NCBI GenBank assembly: GCA_014879435.1
Contig: JACSSB010000287.1
Location: forward strand, 1-13,697
Direction: 5' to 3'
From: Phycisphaerales bacterium
Lineage (GTDB): Bacteria > Pseudomonadota > Gammaproteobacteria > Competibacterales > Competibacteraceae
DNA: 13,697 bases
The notes beneath the pieces were generated by a model. It was not told where the DNA came from, searched no databases, and saw only the letters and a list, made by a program, of their open reading frames with translations. The position numbers were made by a program, and so were the translations under genes. Every line of letters begins with the position of its first letter. Position 1 is the stretch's first letter. Shown here one piece after another: positions 5,472-13,283 of this stretch.

Positions 5472-5987
5472 TCAAAAACCGTCCGTCGAGACAAAGAGTC
5501 CGACTCGCAGGTCCTTACCAAAGTAAATAGTCCGGCCGTCGACATCCAGGGTCGCATCAGCGATACCCATTACTAATTTGCGCAGGATGACTCGCCGCAT
5601 GTGAATGTGATAGGTCAGTTTGTGCGCCTCAGGACGAACCTGGCCAGTAAATTTAACCTCACCACAGCCGAGAGCTCGCCCCCGTCCCTGACCACCCATC
5701 CAACCCAGGAAAAATCCCACCAATTGCCACATGGCATCCAGTCCCAAACAACCGGGCATCACTGGATCGCCGATGAAATGGCAGCCAAAAAACCATAGAT
5801 CGGGGTGAATGTCTAATTCCGCGACGATCTCACCCTTACCATACTGACCACCTTCGGCGCCAATGTGAACGATACGATCAACCATCAACATGTTCGGCAA
5901 TGGTAGCTGTGCATTGCCGGGACCGAATAGTTCGCCGCGGGCGCAGGCGAGCAGTTCCTCGCGAGTGTAGCTGGATTTTTTATTCAC
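5472..5987 (-). CDS. fabA: 3-hydroxydecanoyl-ACP dehydratase/isomerase FabA
   Basis: A bifunctional cytoplasmic enzyme that dehydrates 3-hydroxydecanoyl-ACP and isomerises trans-2- to cis-3-decenoyl-ACP, the branch point to unsaturated fatty acids. It is 171 residues. The catalytic pair is in the classic positions: H70 in FFGCHFIGDPVMPG and D84 in GLDAMWQLVGF. The start is a GTG at 5985-5987 giving MNKKSSYTREEL; no strong Shine-Dalgarno precedes it, which may limit translation. It is first in the fabA-fabB pair, with a possible promoter about 70 bases upstream. I saw no clear FabR- or FadR-like operator. Confidence 0.97.
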   Translation of the reverse strand: MNKKSSYTREELLACARGELFGPGNAQLPLPNMLMVDRIVHIGAEGGQYGKGEIVAELDIHPDLWFFGCHFIGDPVMPGCLGLDAMWQLVGFFLGWMGGQGRGRALGCGEVKFTGQVRPEAHKLTYHIHMRRVILRKLVMGIADATLDVDGRTIYFGKDLRVGLFVSTDGF

Positions 5988-6055
5988 GACCGTGGGTACT
6001 CAGGGTAGCGTGACCGGGGAAAGCCAAGATTGAGTAAAATCTGGAAGTGGGGAAT

Positions 6056-6084
6056 TCTATAGGATTATTGTCGGTTAGTGGAAA
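6056..6084 (-). promoter_or_regulatory. Possible fabAB promoter
   Basis: On the minus strand, a -35 TTTCCA (6084-6079) and a -10 TATAGA (6061-6056) are 17 bp apart, each matching the sigma-70 consensus at four or more of six bases. The start would fall near 6049, leaving a leader of about 60 bases before the GTG at 5987. It lies in the only sizeable gap (154 bp) between plsY and fabA. The call is tentative because both boxes are imperfect. Confidence 0.35.
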
Positions 6085-6141
6085 AAATACGCACGATCTT
6101 AACGCCAATGGTGAGGTGGATTGAACTGGCTGTCGGTTGCG

Positions 6142-6738
6142 TTATGGCAGATCGGTGCCGATCTTGTCCTCAGTACCGGCCAGCAACTGACGAATGTTGG
6201 AACGATGCCGCCAAACCAACAGTACCACCATGATCAACACCACGATAAGATAAACCTTCGGCAATCCGAAGCCCCAGGCAAACAAAGGCGCCAACACTGC
6301 GGCGGTTAACGCTGACAGCGAGGAGATACGCACGACAAACGCCATCAACAACCAAGTGGCCAGGGCCGCCAACGCCAGCGGATAAGACAGGCCCAGCATC
6401 GCTCCGAACGCAGTAGCCACACCCTTGCCTCCCTCGAAGCCGAAGAATACCGGATACAAATGCCCCAGAAATGCCGCCAGCGCGGTCAGGGCCAAACCCG
6501 TTTCATCCACCCCCACCCACCGCGCCAACAACACCGGCAGCAATCCCTTGGCAAAATCTCCGACCAAAGTCACGGCAGCCGCCTTCTTGCCACCAAAACG
6601 TAATACATTGGTGGCACCGGGATTACGCGATCCCTCCTGGCGCGGGTCTGGCAGGCCCAACGCCCGACAGACCAAGATAGCGGTGGAAATCGAACCAGCC
6701 AGATAACCGAATACGACAAACAACAGGTTTGTAAGCAT
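6142..6738 (-). CDS. plsY: Acyl-phosphate:glycerol-3-phosphate acyltransferase PlsY
   Basis: An inner-membrane enzyme that transfers an acyl group from acyl phosphate to glycerol 3-phosphate, giving lysophosphatidic acid, the first step of phospholipid synthesis. It is 198 residues. The three conserved loop motifs are present: GSRNPGATNVLRFGG (about 36-50), GHLYPVFFGFEGGKGVATAFG (about 91-111), and WRHRSNIRQLLAGTEDKIG near the C-terminus, with GDFAKG between the first two. Hydrophobic segments fit five membrane helices. It is divergent from folB across a 172-base gap, an order common in gammaproteobacteria, and lies upstream of fabA on the same strand, so membrane lipid genes cluster here. 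Confidence 0.96.
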   Translation of the reverse strand: MLTNLLFVVFGYLAGSISTAILVCRALGLPDPRQEGSRNPGATNVLRFGGKKAAAVTLVGDFAKGLLPVLLARWVGVDETGLALTALAAFLGHLYPVFFGFEGGKGVATAFGAMLGLSYPLALAALATWLLMAFVVRISSLSALTAAVLAPLFAWGFGLPKVYLIVVLIMVVLLVWRHRSNIRQLLAGTEDKIGTDLP

Positions 6739-6910
6739 AGAATATCGTCGCTAAGCACCACAGAAAGCCGGCACGACGGCCGGAGGAGACCGGAACGGGA
6801 CCGGAACCCTGATTTTACGCCGGTTCAAGGCATGAGGTATCGCAATCCCTGCTTTCCAATCCCGGTTTCTCCATGACCATTGAAAATGAGCCCGCATCGG
6901 AAACCCCGTC

Positions 6911-7267
6911 ATGGATATGATTTTTATCCGCGATCTGCACATAGAAACACTTATCGGCGTTTATCCCTGGGAGCGTCAAGCCCGTCGAAGCCTGCTGCTG
7001 GACTTGGAATTAGGAACCGATATCCGCTCGGCAGCCGCCAGCGACCAGCTCGCCGATACGCTCGACTATCAGGCTGTGGCGGAACGGATCGCTGCCTTCG
7101 CCGCCACCAGCGAGTTCCAATTGGTCGAAACCCTGGCCGAACGCATCGCTGAACTGCTGCGACAGGAATTTAGCGTGCCTTGGTTACGATTGACGCTGCA
7201 CAAGCCCGGTGTGCCGTCCGCTGCGCGCGAGGCGGGTATCGTCATCGAGCGTGGTGATCGGGGCTGA
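6911..7267 (+). CDS. folB: Dihydroneopterin aldolase FolB
   Basis: A cytoplasmic enzyme that cleaves 7,8-dihydroneopterin to 6-hydroxymethyl-7,8-dihydropterin and glycolaldehyde in folate synthesis. It is 118 residues, the usual length. Conserved features are IGVYPWER with E21, the tyrosine in LDYQAV (Y53), LVETLAERIAELL with E73, and the catalytic lysine K98 in LTLHKPG. It ends GIVIERG like E. coli FolB. The ATG at 6911 has GGAA 8 bases upstream; an ATG two codons later is an alternative. folK begins 7 bases after the stop, so the two are one operon making substrate and next enzyme. Confidence 0.96.
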   Translation: MDMIFIRDLHIETLIGVYPWERQARRSLLLDLELGTDIRSAAASDQLADTLDYQAVAERIAAFAATSEFQLVETLAERIAELLRQEFSVPWLRLTLHKPGVPSAAREAGIVIERGDRG

Positions 7268-7274
7268 AAACGCG

Positions 7275-7772
7275 ATGACCTCGGTTTATGTGGGTATCGG
7301 CAGCAACATTGAACCAGAACGGCATATCCGCTCTGGACTAAGCGCGATGCGCCAGCGTTTTGGCCCACTGACCGTATCCACTATCTACGCCAGTGCCGCC
7401 GTTGGTTTTGTCGGCGATGATTTTCTCAATCTGGTAGCAGGCTTCGAAACCGAACTGACAGTTCACGCGGTTCTTGCGGGTTTACGGGAGATCGAGATCG
7501 CTCACCAGCCAGACGATGGCGGTTTAAAGCGTGCATCGCGAACGCTGGATCTGGATTTATTGCTCTACGGCGACCTAGTGCTGCGCGAGGCGGGAACCCG
7601 TATTCCCCGCGATGAGATCGTTCGCCATGCCTTCGTGCTACGACCGCTGGCCGAGATCGCCGGAGATTGCCGCCATCCGTTGCTGGGTTCCACCATTGCC
7701 GAATTGTGGGCCTCCCATGATCAATCGCGGGAAATCCTCACCCCGGTCACTCTCACGCCGGAGGCGGAATGA
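7275..7772 (+). CDS. folK: 6-hydroxymethyl-dihydropterin pyrophosphokinase FolK
   Basis: A cytoplasmic kinase that moves pyrophosphate from ATP to 6-hydroxymethyl-7,8-dihydropterin, the step after FolB. It is 165 residues. It begins VYVGIGSNIEPERHI as in the family, has the magnesium-binding SRTLDLDLLLYGD (D92, D94), then IPRDEIVRHAFVLRPLAEIAGD. The segment before RTLDLD (HQPDDGGLKRAS) lacks the common GR-x-R basic loop and the W/F-G-P, so the flexible substrate loop differs from E. coli. The ATG at 7275 was chosen because the reading frame upstream to 7209 only overlaps folB and has no family similarity. Confidence 0.94.
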   Translation: MTSVYVGIGSNIEPERHIRSGLSAMRQRFGPLTVSTIYASAAVGFVGDDFLNLVAGFETELTVHAVLAGLREIEIAHQPDDGGLKRASRTLDLDLLLYGDLVLREAGTRIPRDEIVRHAFVLRPLAEIAGDCRHPLLGSTIAELWASHDQSREILTPVTLTPEAE

Positions 7773-7822
7773 TGCACTCATCCGCTGTGATTGCCTGATC
7801 AATCCGGCCTTCAACTCCACGT

Positions 7823-7852
7823 TCCAAAGCATGATGCCTCACCGGCTTTGGA
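7823..7852. terminator. Possible terminator between convergent folK and SH3-protein genes
   Basis: An inverted repeat TCCAAAGC (7823-7830) / GCTTTGGA (7845-7852) with a 14-base loop lies in the 90-base gap where folBK and the minus-strand SH3 gene converge. A third copy of TCCAAAG at 7854-7860 is followed by TTTTA. The stem is modest and the U tract is displaced, so function as a terminator is likely but not certain. Confidence 0.4.
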
Positions 7853-7862
7853 CTCCAAAGTT

Positions 7863-8567
7863 TTATAGCCGACTCCACTGTTCGCGGCGCTGCTCCCGAA
7901 TGCGCGGCATCATCATCGCCAGCAGCAGACAAGCACCCAGCAACACCGCACCCATCAGGAACCGAAGGTTGCTGTTGTCGTCGCGTAATGCCCGATTCTC
8001 TTGTTGAACCAGTTGTAACTCCCGCTCCAGCCTCACCGCTTGTTCCTGCAAAGCTTTGTTACGTTCATCGATCGCCACGGTATCGCTCGCCACCTTACGG
8101 TATTGCGCCAATTGCTGGCGCAGTCGCTGCTCCTGCTCATACAGTTGCGGATAGCTGAGACTCTCTTCTCCGGGTTTACCCACGATCTCTTCCATGTGCT
8201 GCTCAAGATCGGTGTGCCGTGTCTGTAGTCGCTCCAATTCCTTGCGGACATCAACCAGTTGCTCTCGACTGCTCGGGGTATCGGAGATCTGGGTGCTGGG
8301 CAACCAGCCCTTGACCCCAGTGGGTGTACGGATTTCAGTATAGCCCCTGAACGAATCCACCTTGAGCACTTCGACGGCGGTACCACTGCGTATCGCGCCA
8401 ATGATTTTGTAACGGTTGGAAGCACCGGCACGTAGCGGAATTTCCAGCAAGTCGCTGATGTAGGCGCCAGCCCGCTCTTGATCGCTGACTGGCGTTTGGG
8501 CCATAACCCGCATCGGAACGATCATTAAGAGCATGCTCAACAACAGTGGAATCGTTAGAATTTTCAT
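7863..8567 (-). CDS. Periplasmic SH3-domain protein with coiled coil and C-terminal anchor (YgiM type)
   Basis: A 234-residue protein with three clear parts. A signal peptide (1-23, ending VMA before Q24) is followed by a bacterial SH3 domain at about 33-97 (YISDLLEIPLRAGASNRYKI, GTAVEVLKV, GVKGWLP). Then comes a long charged coiled coil at about 100-200, a membrane helix at about 203-220, and a basic cytoplasmic tail RIREQRREQWSRL. This order matches the SH3-and-anchor family that includes E. coli YgiM; its precise role is unsettled, though SH3 domains of this kind often bind cell-wall material. The ATG at 8565-8567 was chosen because the signal peptide then begins MKILTIPLLL. An upstream TTG at 8582 adds only MWLFS. 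No strong ribosome site is visible. Confidence 0.88.
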   Translation of the reverse strand: MKILTIPLLLSMLLMIVPMRVMAQTPVSDQERAGAYISDLLEIPLRAGASNRYKIIGAIRSGTAVEVLKVDSFRGYTEIRTPTGVKGWLPSTQISDTPSSREQLVDVRKELERLQTRHTDLEQHMEEIVGKPGEESLSYPQLYEQEQRLRQQLAQYRKVASDTVAIDERNKALQEQAVRLERELQLVQQENRALRDDNSNLRFLMGAVLLGACLLLAMMMPRIREQRREQWSRL

Positions 8568-8752
8568 CGAAAAAAGCCACAAGCTCGATTATTCAATGGG
8601 GAAATGGAGAGAATCGTTTCAATATTTCGGACGATTGTAGCCTGTTTGCAGCGCTGGTTTAGCGGTCACTTAATAAAAACCCGAAAGCCAGCCTGCGTTC
8701 GAGTCAGCGCCTATGGTAAAACAGCCCCTTGGTCCATTTACGAGCAACGCTC

Positions 8753-9946
8753 ATGATTCCAAACATCCGCTCGCTCGATCGCCTGCCCGCGCCCGATCCT
8801 ACCGCCGTTACACACAGCGCCCGACTACTTGACCGGATTCGCGCCGAAATCGTCGCAAATGACGGGGCGATCTCCTTTGCCCGCTTCATGGACTTAGCGC
8901 TCTACGCCCCGAACCTAGGCTATTACCGCGCCGGTACCCGCAAGTTCGGCCCGGATGGCGATTTCATCACTGCCCCGGAGCTATCGCCTCTGTTCTCACG
9001 CTGCCTAGCCCGTCAATGCCAGCAAATCCTGGAAGCATTGGGTGATGGCATCCTGCTCGAACTCGGTGCAGGCACCGGCGTGATGGCTGCCGATCTCTTG
9101 CAGGAACTGCGCGCCCTGGACGCACTGCCGGAGCGGTATGCCATCCTGGAACTGAGCGGCGAGTTGCGCGAACGCCAGCATCAAACCCTGACCGAGAAGG
9201 TGCCCGATCTACTCGACCGTGTAGTCTGGCTGGATACCTTACCGGAGCCGGGTCTGCGTGGGGTGATACTGGGCAATGAAGTGCTGGACGCATTACCAGC
9301 TGAGTGTTTTCGTATCACGGCGGCAGGACCGCGCCGACTGGCAGTGAGCTGGACTGAAGCAGGACTGGACTGGGTCGAGGGCGACGAAGATCCCGAAGTT
9401 ACCGCTGCCGTTGCTCGCATCGAAGAAGAGTTGGGCTGGCGCCTCCCGCTGGGCTACAGTTCCGAATATGTCCCTCACCTGGATGCTTGGCTGCGCGCCA
9501 TCGCCGAACCGCTGGCAGCGGGCGCCTTGCTGTTCATCGACTATGGCTATCCGCGCCGGGATTACTACCATCCTGAGCGTACCAACGGTACCCTGCTCTG
9601 CCACTATCGTCATCGGGTTCACGCCGATCCGCTGATCCTGCCCGGTTTGCAGGACATCACCACCAGCGTGGATTTCAGCACGGTGGCCGATGCCGCGCTC
9701 GCTGTCGGCCTGGAAGTTGCCGGTTACACCACGCAGAATTATTTTCTGTTCGGTTGTGGCCTACTGGAGCTGTTGGCCGAGGTCGATCCCGCCGACACGC
9801 CGCGTTATCTGGAGCAGAGCCGTCAAGTCAAATTGCTCACCTTACCCGGTGAAATGGGCGAGCGCTTCCAGGCCATCGCTCTGACGCGCAACCTTGACTT
9901 GGCATTGTGCGGTTTCGCCGTCCGGGACGAACGCGGACGACTATAG
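8753..9946 (+). CDS. MidA/NDUFAF7-family SAM-dependent methyltransferase (DUF185)
   Basis: A 397-residue protein of the PF02636 family. It shows the family signature GPDGDFITAPELSPLF (about 66-81), the AdoMet-binding loop LELGAGTGVMAADLL (102-116), GNEVLDALP, and the C-terminal block LLFIDYGYPRRDYYHPERTN with GLQDITTSVDFS. The human relative NDUFAF7 methylates an arginine of complex I subunit NDUFS2; the bacterial substrate is not established. The ATG at 8753 gives MIPNIRSLDRLP; a TTG at 8729 in frame has no better ribosome site. It is divergent from the SH3 gene and is followed 31 bases later by the GCS2 gene on the same strand, so those two are probably co-transcribed. Confidence 0.92.
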   Translation: MIPNIRSLDRLPAPDPTAVTHSARLLDRIRAEIVANDGAISFARFMDLALYAPNLGYYRAGTRKFGPDGDFITAPELSPLFSRCLARQCQQILEALGDGILLELGAGTGVMAADLLQELRALDALPERYAILELSGELRERQHQTLTEKVPDLLDRVVWLDTLPEPGLRGVILGNEVLDALPAECFRITAAGPRRLAVSWTEAGLDWVEGDEDPEVTAAVARIEEELGWRLPLGYSSEYVPHLDAWLRAIAEPLAAGALLFIDYGYPRRDYYHPERTNGTLLCHYRHRVHADPLILPGLQDITTSVDFSTVADAALAVGLEVAGYTTQNYFLFGCGLLELLAEVDPADTPRYLEQSRQVKLLTLPGEMGERFQAIALTRNLDLALCGFAVRDERGRL

Positions 9947-9977
9947 TGGGTTTGGACAGCAGCTAGAGGCACCGCGC

Positions 9978-11411
9978 ATGGGTCAGGAGATCGCTTATTC
10001 TGAATTTACTTCCCACGACTTTCAGCAATTTGAAGAGCGGCTGCATCAGGAAATGGGCATCCTGGGCGACTGGTTCCAGGAACGGCGTTTTACCCCAACA
10101 GGTGGCATCGCCGGTTTCGAGATTGAGGCGTGGCTGGTGGATCGGGCCGGTCAACCGGCGCCACTCAATCAAGCCTTCCTCGACCAGATCGCTGACCCGC
10201 TGGTAGTGCCAGAATTGAGTGTATTTAATATCGAACTCAATGCATCGCCTCTGGCACTCGGTGGCGATGCGCTGTGCCAGATGCACGAAAATTTTGAACG
10301 TCTGTGGCAACGCTGCCAACAAGCCGCCGCCCGCTTGGACGCCGTCATCGCCTTGATCGGAATTCTACCGACTCTACGTAAAAGCGATCTCAGCATGGCC
10401 AGCATGTCGGACCGAGAGCGCTACCGAGCTATCAACGATCAGATCTTGCAGCGGCGGCGCGGTCGGCCGATGCAATTGACGATTCGCGGTGTGGAAACGC
10501 TGCGACTTTCCCAGCCGGATGTGATGCTGGAAGCCGCCACCACTTCGTTTCAAGCGCATCTGCAAGTCGCACCCGATCAAGCGGTTGCTTTCTTCAACGC
10601 CGCGCTGGCACTGTCGGCGCCGTTGGTAGCCGCCACCGCCAATTCGCCGCTGTTGTTTGGCAAGGTACTTTGGGAAGAAACCCGCATTCCGCTATTTGAA
10701 CAGGGCGTGGATCTGCTCGGTGGAGTCGATTCCAACAATCCGGCCTTTCGCCGGGTGACCTTCGGCCATAACTATGCCCGCAATTCGCTGCTGGAATTAT
10801 TCGCAGAAAACCTAGCGTACTACCCGCCTCTACTACCGGTCGATCTCAGCGAGGAACCAGCCGAGCAGCTACCGCATCTACGTCTACACAATGGCACCAT
10901 CTGGCGCTGGAATCGGCCATTACTCGGTTTCGAGGCCAATGGAGCACCGCACCTGCGCATCGAGCATCGCGTGATGCCGGCCGGCCCCAGCATCCCCGAT
11001 CTGATCGCCAACGCGGCACTGTATTACGGATTGATTCATGCGCTGGCGCAAACAACGACGCTGGTAGCAGAGTTGCCGTTCGCCCTGAGCCGGGCGAATT
11101 TCTATGCGGCAGCACGGGATGGGTTGTGGGCCGAAATTGTTTGGCTGAATGGTCGGCGCGCACCGCTACGGCAATTGCTACTGGAGGAGCTGCTGCCCTT
11201 GGCCCGGCGTGGGTTACAGATGCTGGGGATCGACACGGCGGATGCGGATGATTATCTGGGTGTGATCATCGCCCGCGTCGGTAGCGGCCGCACGGGTTCC
11301 AACTGGCAGCGGTGCTTTCTCGCCCGCCACGGGCCGAATCTCAATGAACTGACTCTGGCCTATCTGGAGCGGCAGCAAAGCGGGATGCCGGTACATCAAT
11401 GGACGATCTAG
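9978..11411 (+). CDS. Glutamate-cysteine ligase family 2 (GCS2) protein
   Basis: A 477-residue carboxylate-amine ligase of the GCS2 group (COG2170/PF04107-like). Visible motifs are GFEIEAWLVD (46-55) and PELSVFNIELNASPL (78-92), the ATP/metal-binding glutamates of this fold. Further motifs are GVDSNNPAFRRVTFGHNYAR, LRIEHRVMPAGPSIPDLIAN and the C-terminal GRTGSNWQRCFLARHG. Members join glutamate to cysteine (first glutathione step) or act weakly on other amines, so true GshA activity is likely but not certain. The ATG at 9978 follows AGAGG (9965-9969) by 8 bases. An in-frame upstream start at 9894 lies inside the methyltransferase gene and was not used. The cobalamin-type regulator lies 104 bases downstream. 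Confidence 0.85.
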   Translation: MGQEIAYSEFTSHDFQQFEERLHQEMGILGDWFQERRFTPTGGIAGFEIEAWLVDRAGQPAPLNQAFLDQIADPLVVPELSVFNIELNASPLALGGDALCQMHENFERLWQRCQQAAARLDAVIALIGILPTLRKSDLSMASMSDRERYRAINDQILQRRRGRPMQLTIRGVETLRLSQPDVMLEAATTSFQAHLQVAPDQAVAFFNAALALSAPLVAATANSPLLFGKVLWEETRIPLFEQGVDLLGGVDSNNPAFRRVTFGHNYARNSLLELFAENLAYYPPLLPVDLSEEPAEQLPHLRLHNGTIWRWNRPLLGFEANGAPHLRIEHRVMPAGPSIPDLIANAALYYGLIHALAQTTTLVAELPFALSRANFYAAARDGLWAEIVWLNGRRAPLRQLLLEELLPLARRGLQMLGIDTADADDYLGVIIARVGSGRTGSNWQRCFLARHGPNLNELTLAYLERQQSGMPVHQWTI

Positions 11412-11515
11412 GATCATGATTCCCCGCCGCTCGTGGGCGGCCGGTGGAACAAAGTTAAATTGAACAGATCATCTATACCGAATCGTATCGTGCGATCCGG
11501 GAGGTTTCTTAAACG

Positions 11516-12448
11516 ATGAAGGCGAACAGCGGCCATCATGCCCTGCCTGGCGAAGGGTTGATCCCCATTCGCACGGTTTCCAGCCTAACCGGCGTCAATG
11601 CGGTGACGCTACGGGCCTGGGAGCGTCGCCATGCGCTGATCAAACCGCTACGCACTCCCAAGGGCCATCGTCTGTATACCATGGCCGACGTGGAGATGAT
11701 CAAGCGCATACTCAGCCTGCTGGACAACGGCATGGCCATCGGTCAGGTACGTCAAGTGCTGGAAACCGACCCAGTGCGCCTTGATCCTCAGCCCATTGCG
11801 CCATCGGGCATCGATCCCTGGCTCAATGATCGACAGCGCTTGCTGCGCGCGATTACCGAATTCAATGATCGCGCATTGAACGAGATCTACAACGACATCC
11901 TCGCACTGTATCCGATAGATATTGTGACCAACCGGCTGATCGTGCCGCTGCTGCGAGAATTGGGCGAACGGTGGGCAAACGGTGAGGGCCACATTGCCGA
12001 GGAACATTTTTTTAGCGTGTTCCTGCGCAACAAACTGGGCGCCCGCTTCCATCATCTGAGTCGTAGCCGACGCGGCCCGAAGCTACTAGCGGCCTGCCTA
12101 CCGGGCGAGCAGCACGAAGTCGGCCTATTGTTGTTCACTCTGGCCGCACTGGACTGGAATCATCAGGTGGTGTTGCTGGGCTCGAACACGCCGCTGGAGG
12201 AATTGCCACTGGTGGCGACGCGTACCGCCGCCCACGCCATCACCCTGTCTGGATCGGCAACTATCGCCACATCGCTGATTACACAACAACTGCCACGCTT
12301 ATGCCGCGCAGTTTCGATTCCAGTTTTCATTGGTGGCTCGATTACCGAACATCATCTCGATGCCGTTCGCGCCGCTGGAGCGATTCCCTTAAGCGATGAT
12401 CTCCATCTGGCGTTGCGTGAGATCGACGCGATACTGAGCCACCGCTGA
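11516..12448 (+). CDS. MerR-family regulator with cobalamin-binding domain (CarH/LitR-like)
   Basis: A 310-residue regulator. The MerR helix-turn-helix covers about 16-85 (IPIRTVSSLTGVNAVTLRAW, then ERRHALIKPLRTPKGHRLY). A helical cobalamin cap covers about 100-182 and a Rossmann-like B12 domain about 187-308. Two key signatures are intact. W153-x9-E163-H164 lies over the upper face in CarH photoreceptors. E198-x-H200-x-x-G203 has the histidine that would be the lower axial ligand of cobalamin. Known relatives repress light-induced genes in the dark as adenosylcobalamin-bound tetramers and fall apart in light. Here that behaviour is inferred. The ATG at 11516 has GGGAGG at 11499-11504, 11 bases upstream. 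Its 3' end overlaps the convergent membrane gene. Confidence 0.88.
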   Translation: MKANSGHHALPGEGLIPIRTVSSLTGVNAVTLRAWERRHALIKPLRTPKGHRLYTMADVEMIKRILSLLDNGMAIGQVRQVLETDPVRLDPQPIAPSGIDPWLNDRQRLLRAITEFNDRALNEIYNDILALYPIDIVTNRLIVPLLRELGERWANGEGHIAEEHFFSVFLRNKLGARFHHLSRSRRGPKLLAACLPGEQHEVGLLLFTLAALDWNHQVVLLGSNTPLEELPLVATRTAAHAITLSGSATIATSLITQQLPRLCRAVSIPVFIGGSITEHHLDAVRAAGAIPLSDDLHLALREIDAILSHR

Positions 12449-13283
12449 TGCTGGTTCGCCACTCGGCGGCCAAATTGATGACCTCTTCCTCTTCAGCGCC
12501 CCCCTGAAACATATCGTTCCAAGCCACATACAGCAATGCCCCCAGATAGACCGGTAGCGGCAACGCTAGCACCTGAGCGAGAACGGAAAAAAAACTGAAA
12601 AATGGCAACGCCACCAACAGCAATCCGGTCAACCCCAGGACTGGAAACAACCACGGATTGAGTTGCATGGCCAGTGCGCTGCGCCGCCAACAGATCGATA
12701 GTGGTAATTCACGAAACAACTGTAAGGGAATGGCAAACCAAGTCAGCAGCACCTGCAGCACCAGTAGCATACTGCCCAATACACTCAGTTGTGTTCCCAG
12801 TATGGTATCGGCCACACCAAATACCGCAGGAAGGGGCTGGGGTACACCGTTGGTTATCATGGCCATATCCACCGGCAGCAGCTGATCCCGCACCCAATAG
12901 ACCACCAGATAACCTTGCAACAGCAATACGAACAAAAACAGGATAGTTTTAGCGAGCGCCTTGAGCGCGGTCCGGTTGAACAATTGCCCACGGGTCGGCG
13001 GTCGCTTGCGATTAGCAGCACGGGCCAAGGCACAGGCCAGGGTCACAGTCAGGCTCAGCGGCAGACCATAGCAGAATACGGTGACTATCACGGCAATCCA
13101 GGGATTGAGGGACGACAGCCACCATCCCCAGATCGGTAGCACTAGCAATAAAGCAGTACCCGCCGGTGCAAACAACGCCACGGCCACGAACAACCAGGGC
13201 CGCCGCCGCATTAATCGCCAAGCCTGTATCAACCAGTCCCAACCATCGCGCGGAGTCAACGCTCGCGGCCCGAAATCTCGCAT
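12342..13283 (-). CDS. Six-helix integral membrane protein (possibly BPSS1780-like)
   Basis: A 313-residue hydrophobic protein starting at the ATG 13281-13283; a GTG two codons earlier is an alternative. It opens with a short soluble segment (GWDWLIQAWRLMRRRPW) and then has likely membrane helices at about 31-55, 62-87, 111-131, 163-187, 210-235 and 237-255. The loop ARAANRKRPPTRGQLF is basic and probably cytoplasmic. The pattern resembles the uncharacterised BPSS1780-type membrane proteins, a tentative assignment. After the last helix the protein continues with an acidic patch (GGAEEEEV) and about 35 polar, arginine-rich residues (279-313) that are encoded antisense to the end of the cobalamin regulator gene. 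No function can be read from motifs. Confidence 0.78.
   Translation of the reverse strand: MRDFGPRALTPRDGWDWLIQAWRLMRRRPWLFVAVALFAPAGTALLLVLPIWGWWLSSLNPWIAVIVTVFCYGLPLSLTVTLACALARAANRKRPPTRGQLFNRTALKALAKTILFLFVLLLQGYLVVYWVRDQLLPVDMAMITNGVPQPLPAVFGVADTILGTQLSVLGSMLLVLQVLLTWFAIPLQLFRELPLSICWRRSALAMQLNPWLFPVLGLTGLLLVALPFFSFFSVLAQVLALPLPVYLGALLYVAWNDMFQGGAEEEEVINLAAEWRTSISGGSVSRRSHATPDGDHRLRESLQRRERHRDDVR

Noticed and set aside
9894..9977. Upstream extension of the GCS2 gene into the methyltransferase gene.
   Set aside because: The ATG at 9978 has a well-placed AGAGG, and the extension only reads the end of the previous gene in another frame.
11421..11445. GC-rich CCGCC/GGCGG hairpin after the GCS2 gene as a terminator.
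   Set aside because: The stem is only about 5 bp and no T run follows, so transcription may continue into the regulator gene.
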